64,000 bases of DNA from Anisus vortex. Taxonomy: Eukaryota; Mollusca; Gastropoda; Planorbidae. Under the pieces are notes generated by a model. The model was not told the origin of the DNA and searched no databases. It saw nothing but the letters and a program-made list of their open reading frames with translations. Position 1 is the first letter of the stretch. Each line of letters starts with the position of its first letter. Location: positions 3,851,201 through 3,915,200 of the forward strand of contig OX421494.1 in assembly GCA_949126835.1 (NCBI GenBank), read 5' to 3'. Shown one piece after another: positions 35,411 to 46,500 of this stretch. A program made the translations under genes and the position numbers.

Positions 35411-36542
35411 TGACCTCTTATGCTTTCATAATCATTAGGACTTATCAATGGTGGGCATGATTTCAACTGAGCTCTAAGATGTGATTTGAACTCAGTTTTC
35501 TACTGCATTATTTGTTGTGATTGAATGAAGTATTTATGTCGCAGCATATATTGTAGCAAGTCACACATTTGGCTTTAGGTTTGGCTGCCACTTTAAATTT
35601 TGATCTTTGTACAATTTAAGCCTTAGTTCTATTGATGGAAAAAAAAATTGAATTAAAGTCTATGGGGAAAAAAAGGGATCGCAGAGTTATGCTTCCCTAA
35701 ATCAATATCAGGGATGTGACTTTTCTGTTTTTCAGCTGAATTTCATTTTGTTTGTGCTTATTTCTGACTTTCCACACAAATAGACTTTTGGCACAAAATA
35801 ATCATTTTTTTTTAGCCATCCCCAATTTTTCACAGCTATATTTAGAAATAAAAATAGGAAAACGAGAGAAGCAAGAAAAACTAATTAGAACATAATAATA
35901 GAAGCAAAATGTCATTTTAAAATTTTTTAGGAAAGGGCATTCCTCAATTTTCTGTTAATACTTAGCACTGAAATATATATAGGCTTACTTAATTGTTAAT
36001 AGAAGTTTATATTTTTATGGGTAGTTCTTTTTGGTTTTAGAGATTAAGATTGTGTAACATGTTACCCTAAATTAATAAAAGTAAACGAGGCCTAGAAGTT
36101 AAGGTATTAAGTTCAAATGATAGAAGGTATTCTAAGTTATGGATATCATTTTTATGAATTGTAATTAGTTTAAAATCAATGAAAAACTCACATATTTGTA
36201 TATTTTATTGTTTTAGATAGGTCTAATCTAGAGTCGAGCTGTTGCCAGTTCATGAGTGTATCCTAGTTTATGATTAAATTTAGACAATTTAGGCTACCGG
36301 TACTATGTAGCCTATGTTGCACATGTGGCTCAATAAATCAATTTTATCTTATACTTATCTTAATTTATATAATATATATACATTTGGTTGAATCTATGAA
36401 TTTAAACAGCAAAAAAAATGTTTCTTTTCACTTGCAATTTGGTCACATCCCTGTTGTATAGAGCTGTTTGGTTTAAGTTCAAAAACCATTGTTTAAACTT
36501 TAGATAAATATAAAATCCAAAGCAGTTGAATTACTTAGTTTA
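35411..36542. other. intergenic, nothing recognised
   Basis: AT-rich DNA without supported genes or clear repeat structure. Confidence 0.5.
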
Positions 36543-36700
36543 AGTCCGACTGGTCCTGCGGTTAGTTCATTGGACTGTCAGCCAAACGTCCCAGGTTCTA
36601 GCCCTGCCGCCAACCAATCTCTGCCGTCCTGCAAGGAGTTTTAGGCCTAGTGGACGTAATAATCTTCTATCTAGAAGGAACGTCTGTAAACTTATAATTA
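36543..36700 (+). repeat. SINE family 1
   Basis: A-box-like TGGTCCTGCGGTTAG, B-box-like GGTTCTAGCCC, the CTGCAAGGAGTTTTAGGCC body and the AATAATCTTCTATCTAGAAG tail are recognisable but diverged. Confidence 0.72.
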
Positions 36701-38388
36701 TAAGGGATGTTCTGGAAATGTTCTTGTCCCTATTAAAGAAATGTTAACATAAATGTTTTGTTTATTTGCCATAAAGAGATTCATTTGTAAACAAAAAAAA
36801 CTTCTTTGTTCTAAGCTAACAAATTATTTTTTTTTATACAAGGCAGCATTTTGAATTCTTAATTTTTTATTTTTGAATAATTTTTTTCCAATTAATTAAA
36901 ACCTTATTTATTGGCCATTGATCGTATTAACCTCTCCCTTCAACTTCTTATTTTTTGTATTAACTGCTTTACTTTTGTTCATTGGTAATCTGTTTGAATT
37001 TAAATCATGCTTTATGTGATCATGCCACACCTTGGGCGCAAAATATGTGTTTTCGCATTATATACATCCTTGCAATAAGCCATTGTTGCAATAAAAGTTA
37101 TCTCTGATTCCGGCCAGCTGATCAAATCTAGCATCCTCCAATTAGAAACTATGTTTCATTGTCACAAAACAAGAGGTTAAATTCAAACTGATCAAAAGCA
37201 ACTAGACATGTAAACAACACATACAGCTTTATTTCAATCCGCATCTCAATATATATCTAATACTGTAATACATGTATATAGCAACGTCATACAGTGCACA
37301 TCACATCTACCCATCTATTTTACTAGTCACAAAACAGTTTTACACAAAACTGTCAAAAGTAACTTCATCTGATTCTAACCTTCAATCTTGTCTCCATTTT
37401 TGTTCACAAACACTTACAGGTAGTCATTTTCAAAGATACATACCCCTGTACTGTAGTTTTATATTTAGCGCTTCTAGTTTCAGACTTGAAAGTGGGTCTG
37501 TATTTGGTTATGTGTTATTAATGATATCATTTAGTTGCATTTAATTTTTCCTCTACAATGTAGAGTTGCATTGCTGGTGCCCAAATGAGATACAAAAGAC
37601 ATTAAACTGTGGCCAGTTAGTAATATGGTACCTGTGTTTATACTCTTTTCCATGTGCCTACTATTTCTACATATGAAGTGTATGTTGGTACATATTTCTA
37701 CATATGAAGTGTATTTTTTTGTGTACCGGTTTAATATAAAAAAAAATCTTTGATTTACACATATTTTGTAAACTCATATAATTTAATTGCTACTAAATAA
37801 AATTTATGAAATTCATTTTTAAAGCTGCAATAATGTTGTTTTCCGTTTTATTTTCTTAGATCTAATCAATAATCAGAAGCACAGATCAACATATTACATA
37901 TATCTAATTCTTTTGTTGATGAATAGTTAATTTGCACTCAATTGCACTAAGAATAAGAACATGAGATTTAGAAAAATTCCACTAGAAAGTCTTTGCATTT
38001 AACATGCCCAAGAACAAAATATGTGATTCAGAAATTTTAATGGTATTTGGAAAAATTGTTTTCCTTTGCTTCCTAGAACTGTTTTTTTTTACTAATGTTG
38101 AGTTGATAATTTTATATACTGGTACTACTGGTAGATTAAAGATTACTAATAAATCACACAAACTTAAGTAAACTAATTATATAAATCTATATTAGCATTA
38201 GGCTAAAGAGTTGCAATTCTGCAGACTTAATTTAAATTATGGTTTACAACACTGCATAATGCCAGTATAAACTATTTTTATCATAAATCTTTTTTCTCCC
38301 TAACAAATCCAGTCTTGTTTCACAGTGAGAAAAACCCACAACAGACTATACAGTATAGTATTATGATAATACATTGTTCTGTAAGTAT
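36701..38388. other. intergenic, nothing recognised
   Basis: AT-rich DNA. A short duplication (ACATATGAAGTGTAT-type) lies near 37668-37710. No gene is supported. Confidence 0.5.
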
Positions 38389-38396
38389 TTTAAAAT

Positions 38397-39657
38397 TAGG
38401 GATGTTAAACGTAAACCAGAACTCTGGATTTCGGTATTAAAACCAAAAACCGGTTTTGATCTTCAAAACAGATTTTTGGTTTATTGGTTGGAAGGTAGAA
38501 GACAATTATTTTGGAAAAGTTTTCAAAAAATAATGCTGGGTTAAACAAAACAATTCTTATTGCCTTGCTAACACTAGTCTTAGATATTGTGTGCTTCTTT
38601 TTGTTCAAATCACACCATGTCTTTAATGTTAACGGAACTATTAAATTCCAATAATACATATTCTTTTGATTTGTGCTACGCAAAACATTTTCTGATACTG
38701 ATAGATTAATACATTATTATACGTCTAGGCTTGCTTTGTGTTGTTAACAGTGTTCGTACAGCTCCTTGAAACTCCTGGAAAACAAAAAGTTGTGTTCCAG
38801 GACCTTAAAACTCCTGGAAAAACTGCATTTAGTCCTGGGGAAATACCAAAAACTCCTTATTTTTCGAGGGAGATTAATTATTAATAAAAAAAAATCATAA
38901 TCACTGCTCTTAGATTGTACTTTCACTTTTCCAGAAAGCCCTATTCAAAAGCGAGTTAGCCCGCTTTGCAGCTTTCTATTTCCGCGTGCAAACATTGATG
39001 ACACCAGTGATGCGACCACTCCTTGTTTTTTTACTAGATCTTGTTTTTTTTAATCCAAACTTGGGATGTAGACTATAAAAGTCCCTGTAACGCCGCAAAA
39101 CAACAGAAAAAAAAAAGCTGTGTAGCGAGATGTGTTTTTTTTTTAAGAGCTCAGCTTGGCTTTTCAAAAAATTTACTCCTTAAAAACTTCTGGAACACTC
39201 CTGGAATTTTGAGACAATTTTTCTGTACGAACCCTGGTTAATACAATATGTCATTCATATTAGACTGAATTTTATTCAAATATTTTAGTTGAATATAAAC
39301 ATATTAAAGTTGGCATGCTTGTGCTTCATAATATTATGGTCAAAGATGATTGTAAATTTGATTATCATTAATGAAAGCTATTATCGGCTTTATTGCAAGG
39401 TAATCAATCAGCCCACATTTTTTTTAGTTTTTCAAGAATTTAATGGTATAAATGTATTGTATTCCCACAAATTAACCTCTTGAACACTAATTAAGTTTTA
39501 ACTATTTTTCAAATATACCTATAAATTATAAAACTATGCCCATTCATCTTTTCTGGCCTGAGACCTCGTGCAGACGAGGAGGAACCGAAATCCTGTTTAA
39601 AACCGAATGTATAGAACCGACAACTGGTTTGAAAACAAACCGATATTAACATCCCTA
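38397..39657. mobile_element. hAT-like non-autonomous element carrying an insertion
   Basis: The ends TAGGGATGTTAA and TTAACATCCCTA are perfect 12-bp inverted repeats. Flanking 8-mers TTTAAAAT (38389-38396) and CTCAAAAT (39658-39665) agree at 6 of 8 positions. It has internal CCAAAAACCGGTTTTGA-like arms. A second element (38748-39236) is inserted within it. No transposase frame is present. Confidence 0.72.
38748..39236. mobile_element. nested MITE with CAGTGTTCGTACAG end
   Basis: It begins CAGTGTTCGTACAG and ends CTGTACGAACCCTG, inverted repeats with one or two mismatches. The flanks share GTTAA (38743-38747 and 39237-39241), either a 5-bp duplication or TTAA plus one base. The interior has repeated ACTCCTGGAA motifs near both ends. 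Non-coding. Confidence 0.72.
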
Positions 39658-40030
39658 CTCAAAATATTAAAAAGAATAATTTTTAAAAAACATAATAAAA
39701 ACAAAACAAAGAGTGTTGTACAATTGTGTTTGCTAACATTTTATTTATTTTTTTTTGCCATCAATTTTATATAAATATTGCACAGAAGCATTTTTTTTCT
39801 CTGTTTAAAAATATGGGAAAAAAAAATAAGAGCAGGAAAACTAACTAAAAAAAATATAATTGCAAAGAACTACATTAAGACTAGAGAAATGCTCTTAGGC
39901 CTGGCCTGGCTTTTGAAGAAGCTGAGTATGCTTAAAAAAAAACTTTATTGAACAGAACAAATAAAAATAAAAAGTTGACAAAAGTTTTGTGTATGAATTG
40001 ACTTATAACATTGCCAAAACATTCATGGGA

Positions 40031-40545
40031 AGTTTATACGAGTGGGAAGGTTGGTCCTGCGGTTAGTACATCGGACTGAGTTTATATAAGAGTGGGAAAG
40101 TTGGTCCTGCGGTTAGTACATCAGACTGAGTTTATATAAGAGTGGGAAAGTTGGTCCTGCGGTTAGTACATCAGACTGAGTTTATACGAGTGGGAAGTTT
40201 ATACGAGTGGGAAGTTTATACGAGTGGGAAGTTTATACGAGTGGGAAGTTTATACGAGTGGGAAGGTTGGTCCTGCGGTTAGTACATCAGACTGAGTTTA
40301 TACGAGTGGGAAGTTTATACGAGTGGGAAGGTTGGTCCTGCGGTTAGTACATCAGACTGAGTTTATACGAGTGGGAAGTTTATACGAGTGGGAAGGTTGG
40401 TCCTGCGGTTAGTACATCGGACTGTCAACAAAATGGCCTGACTAGCCCTGACACTGATCAATTCCTGCAGCCATGAAGGAGTTTTGGGCCCAGGACGATA
40501 GATCGTATAACTAGAAAGAACATCTGTAAACTTATAAGACAGGAT
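40031..40545 (+). repeat. SINE family 1 with composite tandem array of the head
   Basis: A unit of about 50 bp containing the A-box-like GTTGGTCCTGCGGTTAG and ACATCAGACTGAG recurs six times, interleaved with a 17-bp unit (TTTATACGAGTGGGAAG) that itself repeats up to five times in a row. The SINE then continues once (CTGTCAACAAAATGG, GGAGTTTTGGGCC, tail to 40545). Confidence 0.85.
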
Positions 40546-43428
40546 AAATCTAGGCAAAAGAAAACTGGCAAAACTATCGGCCCTTATAACTTATATTTTT
40601 GTTTAAATGCTGCTGTTATCAAGGACATTTCAAAAGCAATAAAATAAAAAATTGTAATTTAACAAATCTTAGGACTATAGCACCACATTCAAGCAGAGAC
40701 AATTGATTCCATTAAAAACTTTATACCATCGTTTCATTATGAAGGCATTGGTCAAGCAAGTTAAACATGACCATATATAAATACAAGAAACACCTGAATT
40801 GCACTGACCTATCCTGATAGGTTGTGTGCATGATTTTACACAAGTTTCTACCTATTCACATTTTTTGTGTAGGTGAAGCACCGTTCGGACCAAACTGATC
40901 CATAGGGCCAGTGGAGCAGCGTTCTCCAGTTACTGTTTGTTAATAACCCAATAGTGAATATTTTAATTGGTTGATTGTTTTGCTTTTACTCTTGATGATA
41001 AAACAGGTAAATTAAAAAAAGCTAACAGTAATACCAAAAATGTCATTCAATTCATTAATGCCTATTCATACAAAACAAGTTTACATCTCAATACTAGCAT
41101 GTAATTAAAGCCAATCAAATGTTTGATGAACAGATAATTTAACATAATAAGATAAAAAGATGAAAGAAAGAAATGAAGATTAACAACCAGTAGAGACAAA
41201 CAATGGCCGACGATAAAACATAACATTTCAAGTAAGCAGGGATATATTTTTATACAAATCACATACGGCTTAAAATCATAAAATGTGTTAGTACCTTCAG
41301 TACCTTTCAACAGGTCATTAGATTGTTTTGCATTTTATGCTCAACTAAGATAGGAAAAAACAACAACAATGACCGGAAATAAAACATGTAACATATGAAT
41401 GGAGTTAAACGGTTAAACAAAGCAAGTTAAAGAGTAGGCTGATAGCAGGGAGGTGAACCTCTTTATAGAAAAACTTGGAATAAAGGAAGAAGAAAACCTA
41501 ACAATCAAAACAGAAAAGGTATGGCTTGTATTTAAATCAAATCTTCTCCTCAAGCCTTTTAAGTTTTCAGCTTTGTAAAATATTATATGAATGGCACTGA
41601 ACTATAAATTATCTGGAGAAAGACATAAAATGTTCTCAACGACAAAAAAATTCTTAAAATAAAATTTTAAATTTTGAATTGCATGTAAGTCCCATTGCTG
41701 AAAAATGATGTGATCGCTATTAAGTATCAAAAGACAATGTTTGCATTCAAACCAAACAACAGCTTGCGGCTCCGATACATCCACGGATTTGACACTCAAA
41801 CATCTCAATATCAGAAGAACCTAATTTTCTAGTAATACTAGCATTGGTGCCTAGTTCTCCCAAGGGTTGCTTGAATGAGTAAGTTTGGTGAAAGTTACAA
41901 TGGTATAATGCATTTATAAATAGGGGATTTTCTATTTTCCTGGTATTCTGTAAGGATAAGACTGAACTAAAAATATGCTAAATATATTATAGAATATTAT
42001 TAATATCAGAGTTGATAAGCAGGAAGTATTATAAATATTTGAGTAATAATAGTAATAATAGAACAATATTAGCTATATCACATACTTTACAAAATAATAC
42101 ATTTATAATTTAGCAAGTTTTTTTTTCTGTAAAGCATTTACATATTTGTTCATACAATGAAATCAAAAGTGAATTAATAATAAGTCAAAAACACATGAAA
42201 GCATTCTCTCAGAATACAAACTTTGTCCACATGAAACAGTCGCGGCTACACTTTCTAAGAAAATCAATTTGTACGCCTTACATTGAAGTTACATCGGAAG
42301 TCACACACAAGAACTGTACAATGTTCAATGGGGCCTAACAGGGCAATACATCAGGCTCTCATTTTGATTCTAAAAGAAATAAACTAATAAGAGCTTCATA
42401 AGAGACAGTTGTTAAAAGCGCCCTTCCCTTTAAAGTACAATAAGACTAAAGCCCCAGAGTTATCTTTTTTTAGTACTGGTATTTTCATGGGTCATATTTA
42501 AAATAAACATTTTAACAACAGTAAAGGCTTCATAAATTCCCTGTAACCGGTTTAACAAAGGCAGACAATGTTTAGAAACCTATTCTGTTTATTTGTAAAA
42601 AATGTTTACAATACAAGAAACTTTACTAAGCTTTTACCAGTTTTGCCTGCCAGTGGCATGATGCTTCAAGCTGTAATAAACTGGATCATAAAGCCAAACC
42701 ATTTGAAGTGTATCAAGAATGTGATTGGAATATAGCCGACGGTAGTGCTCACCATTCACAAAGCAAAGTATGGAGGGGAAGGGGGTTGGTAATTGCAGAT
42801 ATGAAGGGGATGGAGTGTCCCTAACAGTAACTGAAGATATAGTACTGGATGCTGCAAGAAATGCGGCTCACTATCTACACAACAAACATTTTTTTATCAA
42901 CATTTGAGACTCCACCCACTTCAATATGATACTGAGCTTTGCTTATTATCTTTCTACAGCTGTATGTATCAGCCTACTTAAACTGATTTATAATCTACAT
43001 TGAAACTAAAATATCCTTTGGTCTGAAAGACATTTATTATACAAAATAAACAGAATCATGAAATTATTTATTAAAAAAATGAAGAGAAATAAAGCCTTGA
43101 GCATAACTTAAAAGATTAAAATCTGTTCGATTTTCAATTTTCTTTGGAATGAACTGTCCCATTGTACAAAGGTCAAGATTTATATTTACGTCTGCATAAA
43201 AATCCTGATCTGCGAGTCTAAAACCATGCTGTGGTATCTACATATCTTTACAGTTTAAAACAAAACAATTATTTATAAAACAAAAAATATGAATAAAATA
43301 TTGTGCATCTTCATCAGTACAATAATTCAATGCCAAATGTAAAAGCAAATAACACAATATGGCACTTAAATCACAACAAATGGGACAAAGAACATGATGT
43401 GCCTAGATACAGGAGACTACACAAACTA
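40546..43428 (-). other. intergenic and probable SNX29 3' UTR
   Basis: AT-rich. A fragment of a minus-strand SINE family 2 tail is at 40868-40930 (GGACCAAACTGATCCATAGG). Minus-strand AATAAA hexamers at 43067-43072 and 43033-43038, about 360-395 bases after the SNX29 stop, are candidate polyadenylation signals. No other gene was recognised. Confidence 0.45.
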
Positions 43429-43561
43429 TCATAACCCTTGGTAGGACAAAATCTGGTTGCCGTCCGCCCTGTTTGTCGCAGCTTCTGGAACTGACACTGG
43501 GATAGTTGTTGAATTCGGTTTCCCTTTCTTCGTCTTCTTGTTGCCCTCTTCCAGTTTGTCA
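43429..43561 (-). CDS. SNX29: SNX29 terminal coding exon (C-terminal tail)
   Basis: After a CTGACAG acceptor, the frame gives DKLEEGNKKTKKGK... and ends SYQGL-stop (44 codons). Joined to the PX exon at 48649 it reads LPFFNDKLEEG, resembling the vertebrate LMPFFVD context that follows the PX domain. The tail is lysine-rich, then rich in small residues, with no recognised domain. The donor used (AAGTAACT) contains an in-frame TAA, so if the intron is retained the protein ends one residue later (LPFFK-stop). The 5.1-kb intron between the exons is inflated by transposons. Confidence 0.68.
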
Positions 43562-46500
43562 CTGTCAGGAAACAATTCAACAAAACATTGTTATGTGTGT
43601 ATAGCATGTAATGATAGTTTCTATATTGTATTTGAGATTGTCTCGCTAGTTCAAGTAGCATTGTTTATTCACATTTGATTTTGGTGTAGAGAGTAATTGT
43701 GTAGAGAGTTATTTATTACCGTATGATGTAATACAGCAATATGCTTTCTCGTAGGGTTTCTAGAACAACTTTTCTTTTGTATTCTAATAACTAGCACCAA
43801 AATCTATATAACTCATTTGCTACTAACCTAGTTTCCAAAGAACTCCGCCATAGCCGGTCCCAAGCCCGGATGAGAAAGGAGGAGGGTTGGGCGAGGGGCT
43901 AGCAACCCCTTCCCGTCAAACTACTACCGCTACAAAAACACAAACAAGGATCCTAACAGACAACTCGGCACTGGGAGAGGATGGACCTCCAGTTGGAGGT
44001 ACGATGATGTCGGGCAGTGAAAGCCAGCTACTGGAAGCTGCCAGGCAGACGGCCATCATCTCGACCAGGACCACACTAACTATCGGAACATGGAACGTCC
44101 GCACCATGTTTGAAGCTGGTAAAGCAGCACAAGTGGCGGTGGAGATGAGGAATTACAAGATTAGCATCCTCGGCATCAGCGAAGCCAGATGGACCGATTC
44201 CGGCCAGAAGAGGCTCACCACGGGAGAGCTACTCCTTTATTCAGGGCACGAGGATGAAAATGGACCACACACTCAGGGGGTGGCTATCATGCTCTCAAAG
44301 GCTGCCCAAGGAGCACTAATTGGTTGGGAGGCACATGGTCCAAGAGTCATCACTGCGTCTTTCAGAACAAAGAGGAAAAAGATCAACATGAATCTCGTTC
44401 AGTGCTATGCCCCTACTAACGATAGTGAAGACTGTACGAAAGATGAATTTTACGGTAGGCTGCAGAGCATCATTCAGAGGTTTCCTAGCAGAGACATAAC
44501 CATGTTGATTGGAGACCTTAACGCTAAAATAGGAGATGACAACACTGGTTACGAAGAGGTTATGGGTCGAGAGGGGTTGGGAGAGATGAGTGACAATGGA
44601 GAGAGGTTTGTAGATCTGTGTGCTGCAAACAGCCTTGTCATCGGCGGTAGCATCTTCCCCCATAGAAAGATACACAAAGTCACCTGGCTCTCACCAGACC
44701 TCCACACCGGAAACCAGATAGACCATATATGCATTTCCAAGAAGTTCCGGAGGTCCCTGCAAGATGTACGTGTTAGAAGAGGAGCGGACGTGGCTTCAGA
44801 CCACCACCTTCTTGTTGCACGTGTCAAGCTTAAACTTAAAAGAAATTGGGCAGTAGAATTAAACCAGCGAAAGAAGTTCAACACAATACTTCTCAGAGAC
44901 CCAACCAAATGCCAGGAATTCAAGCTGGCACTTGCAAACAAATTCCAAGTCCTGCAAGAAATAATTGATGAAGAGGAAGCAACAATAGACAAGGAGTGGA
45001 GGATAGTGGAAACAACAATAAAGACAGTTTGTCAAGAAGTATTGGGCCCACAGAAACGCAACCACAAGGAATGGATCTCAACGGTCTCTTTGAAGAAAAT
45101 AGAACAGAGAAGAGAAATGAAGGCAGTACTAAATAGCAGCCGGACACGTGCAGAGAAGGCCAAGGCACAGGAACAATACACACAAGCAAACAAGAGTGTA
45201 AAGAAGAGCATCAAAGCCGACAAAAAGAATTATGCAGATGCTCTAGCTGCAGAAGCGGAGGAAGCAGCCAGAAATGGAAATATGAAAGACTTGTATACCA
45301 TCACCAAGAAGTTATCTGGAAAGTTTAGTAAACCTGAAAGACCGGTGAAAGATAAAGAAGGAAAGCAGATAATCGATGACGAAGGACAAAAGAGAAGATG
45401 GGTGGAATACTTTGAAGAGCTACTCAACAGGCCAGCTCCACCAGACCCACCTGATATCCAGCCGGCAGACATAGACCTCCCGATAGACTGCAATGCACCT
45501 ACAAAGGAAGAAATACGCCAAGCCATCAAGAAGCTTAAAAGCGGAAAAGCACCTGGACCAGATAATATCCCTGCGGAGGCACTGAAAGCGGACGTGGAGA
45601 CTACAGTAGAGCTCTTACACCCCCTCTTCCAAAAGATCTGGGAAGAGGAGCAAGTCCCAACAGAGTGGAAAGAGGGACTACTCATTAAACTCCCTAAGAA
45701 AGGAAACTTGAGCACCTGCTCTAACTATAGAGGAATTACCCTACTATCAATCCCAGGAAAGGTGTTCAACAGGATTCTGCTTGGCAGAATGCAGGCTGCT
45801 GTTGATACGAAGCTGCGAGATCAGCAAGCTGGTTTCCGCAAGGATAGATCCTGCACTGACCAAATAGCTACACTGCGCATCATCCTGGAGCAGTCGCTCG
45901 AGTGGAATTCCCCCCTATATGTCAACTTTATTGACTATGAAAAGGCTTTTGACAGCGTAGACAGGGAATCACTTTGGAAGCTGCTAAGACACTATGGGGT
46001 CCCTACAAAAATTACCTCTATAATTAAGAACTCTTATGAAGGATTGAAATGCAGAGTGATCCACAGAGGCCACCCAACAGAGGCATTCCAAGTACGGACG
46101 GGAGTGAGACAAGGCTGTTTACTGTCGCCATTTCTGTTTCTGCTAGCGATAGACTGGGTAATGAAGACATCAACATCGGATAAGCGTAATGGCATCCAGT
46201 GGACGTTATGGTCACAACTAGACGATCTAGATTTCGCGGATGACCTGGCACTACTCGCACATACTCAGCAACAGATGCAGGAAAAGACCAACATTGTGAC
46301 GGAAAACTCCACTCGCCTTGGCCTCAACATCCACAAAGGGAAGACCAAGTTCCTTAAGGTCAACGCAGAAAACACATCGCCTATCACTCTCAATGGTGAA
46401 GCGCTAGAGGAAACTGAAGAATTCACCTATCTAGGCAGCATCGTCAATAAGAAGGGTGGATCCGATGCCGATGTAAGGGCAAGAGTTGGCAAGGCCAGGA

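Noticed and set aside
6628..40545. tRNA genes suggested by A- and B-box-like sequences
   Set aside because: Each belongs to a multi-copy SINE with a shared non-tRNA body; cloverleaf pairing is incomplete and anticodon arms are degenerate.
43371..43661. 96-aa minus-strand frame over the SNX29 terminal exon
   Set aside because: It is in a different frame from the one that joins in phase to the PX exon and is low in conserved features.
44316..46260. minus-strand frames of 60-160 aa across the LINE
   Set aside because: Shadows of the strongly coding plus-strand reverse transcriptase frame.
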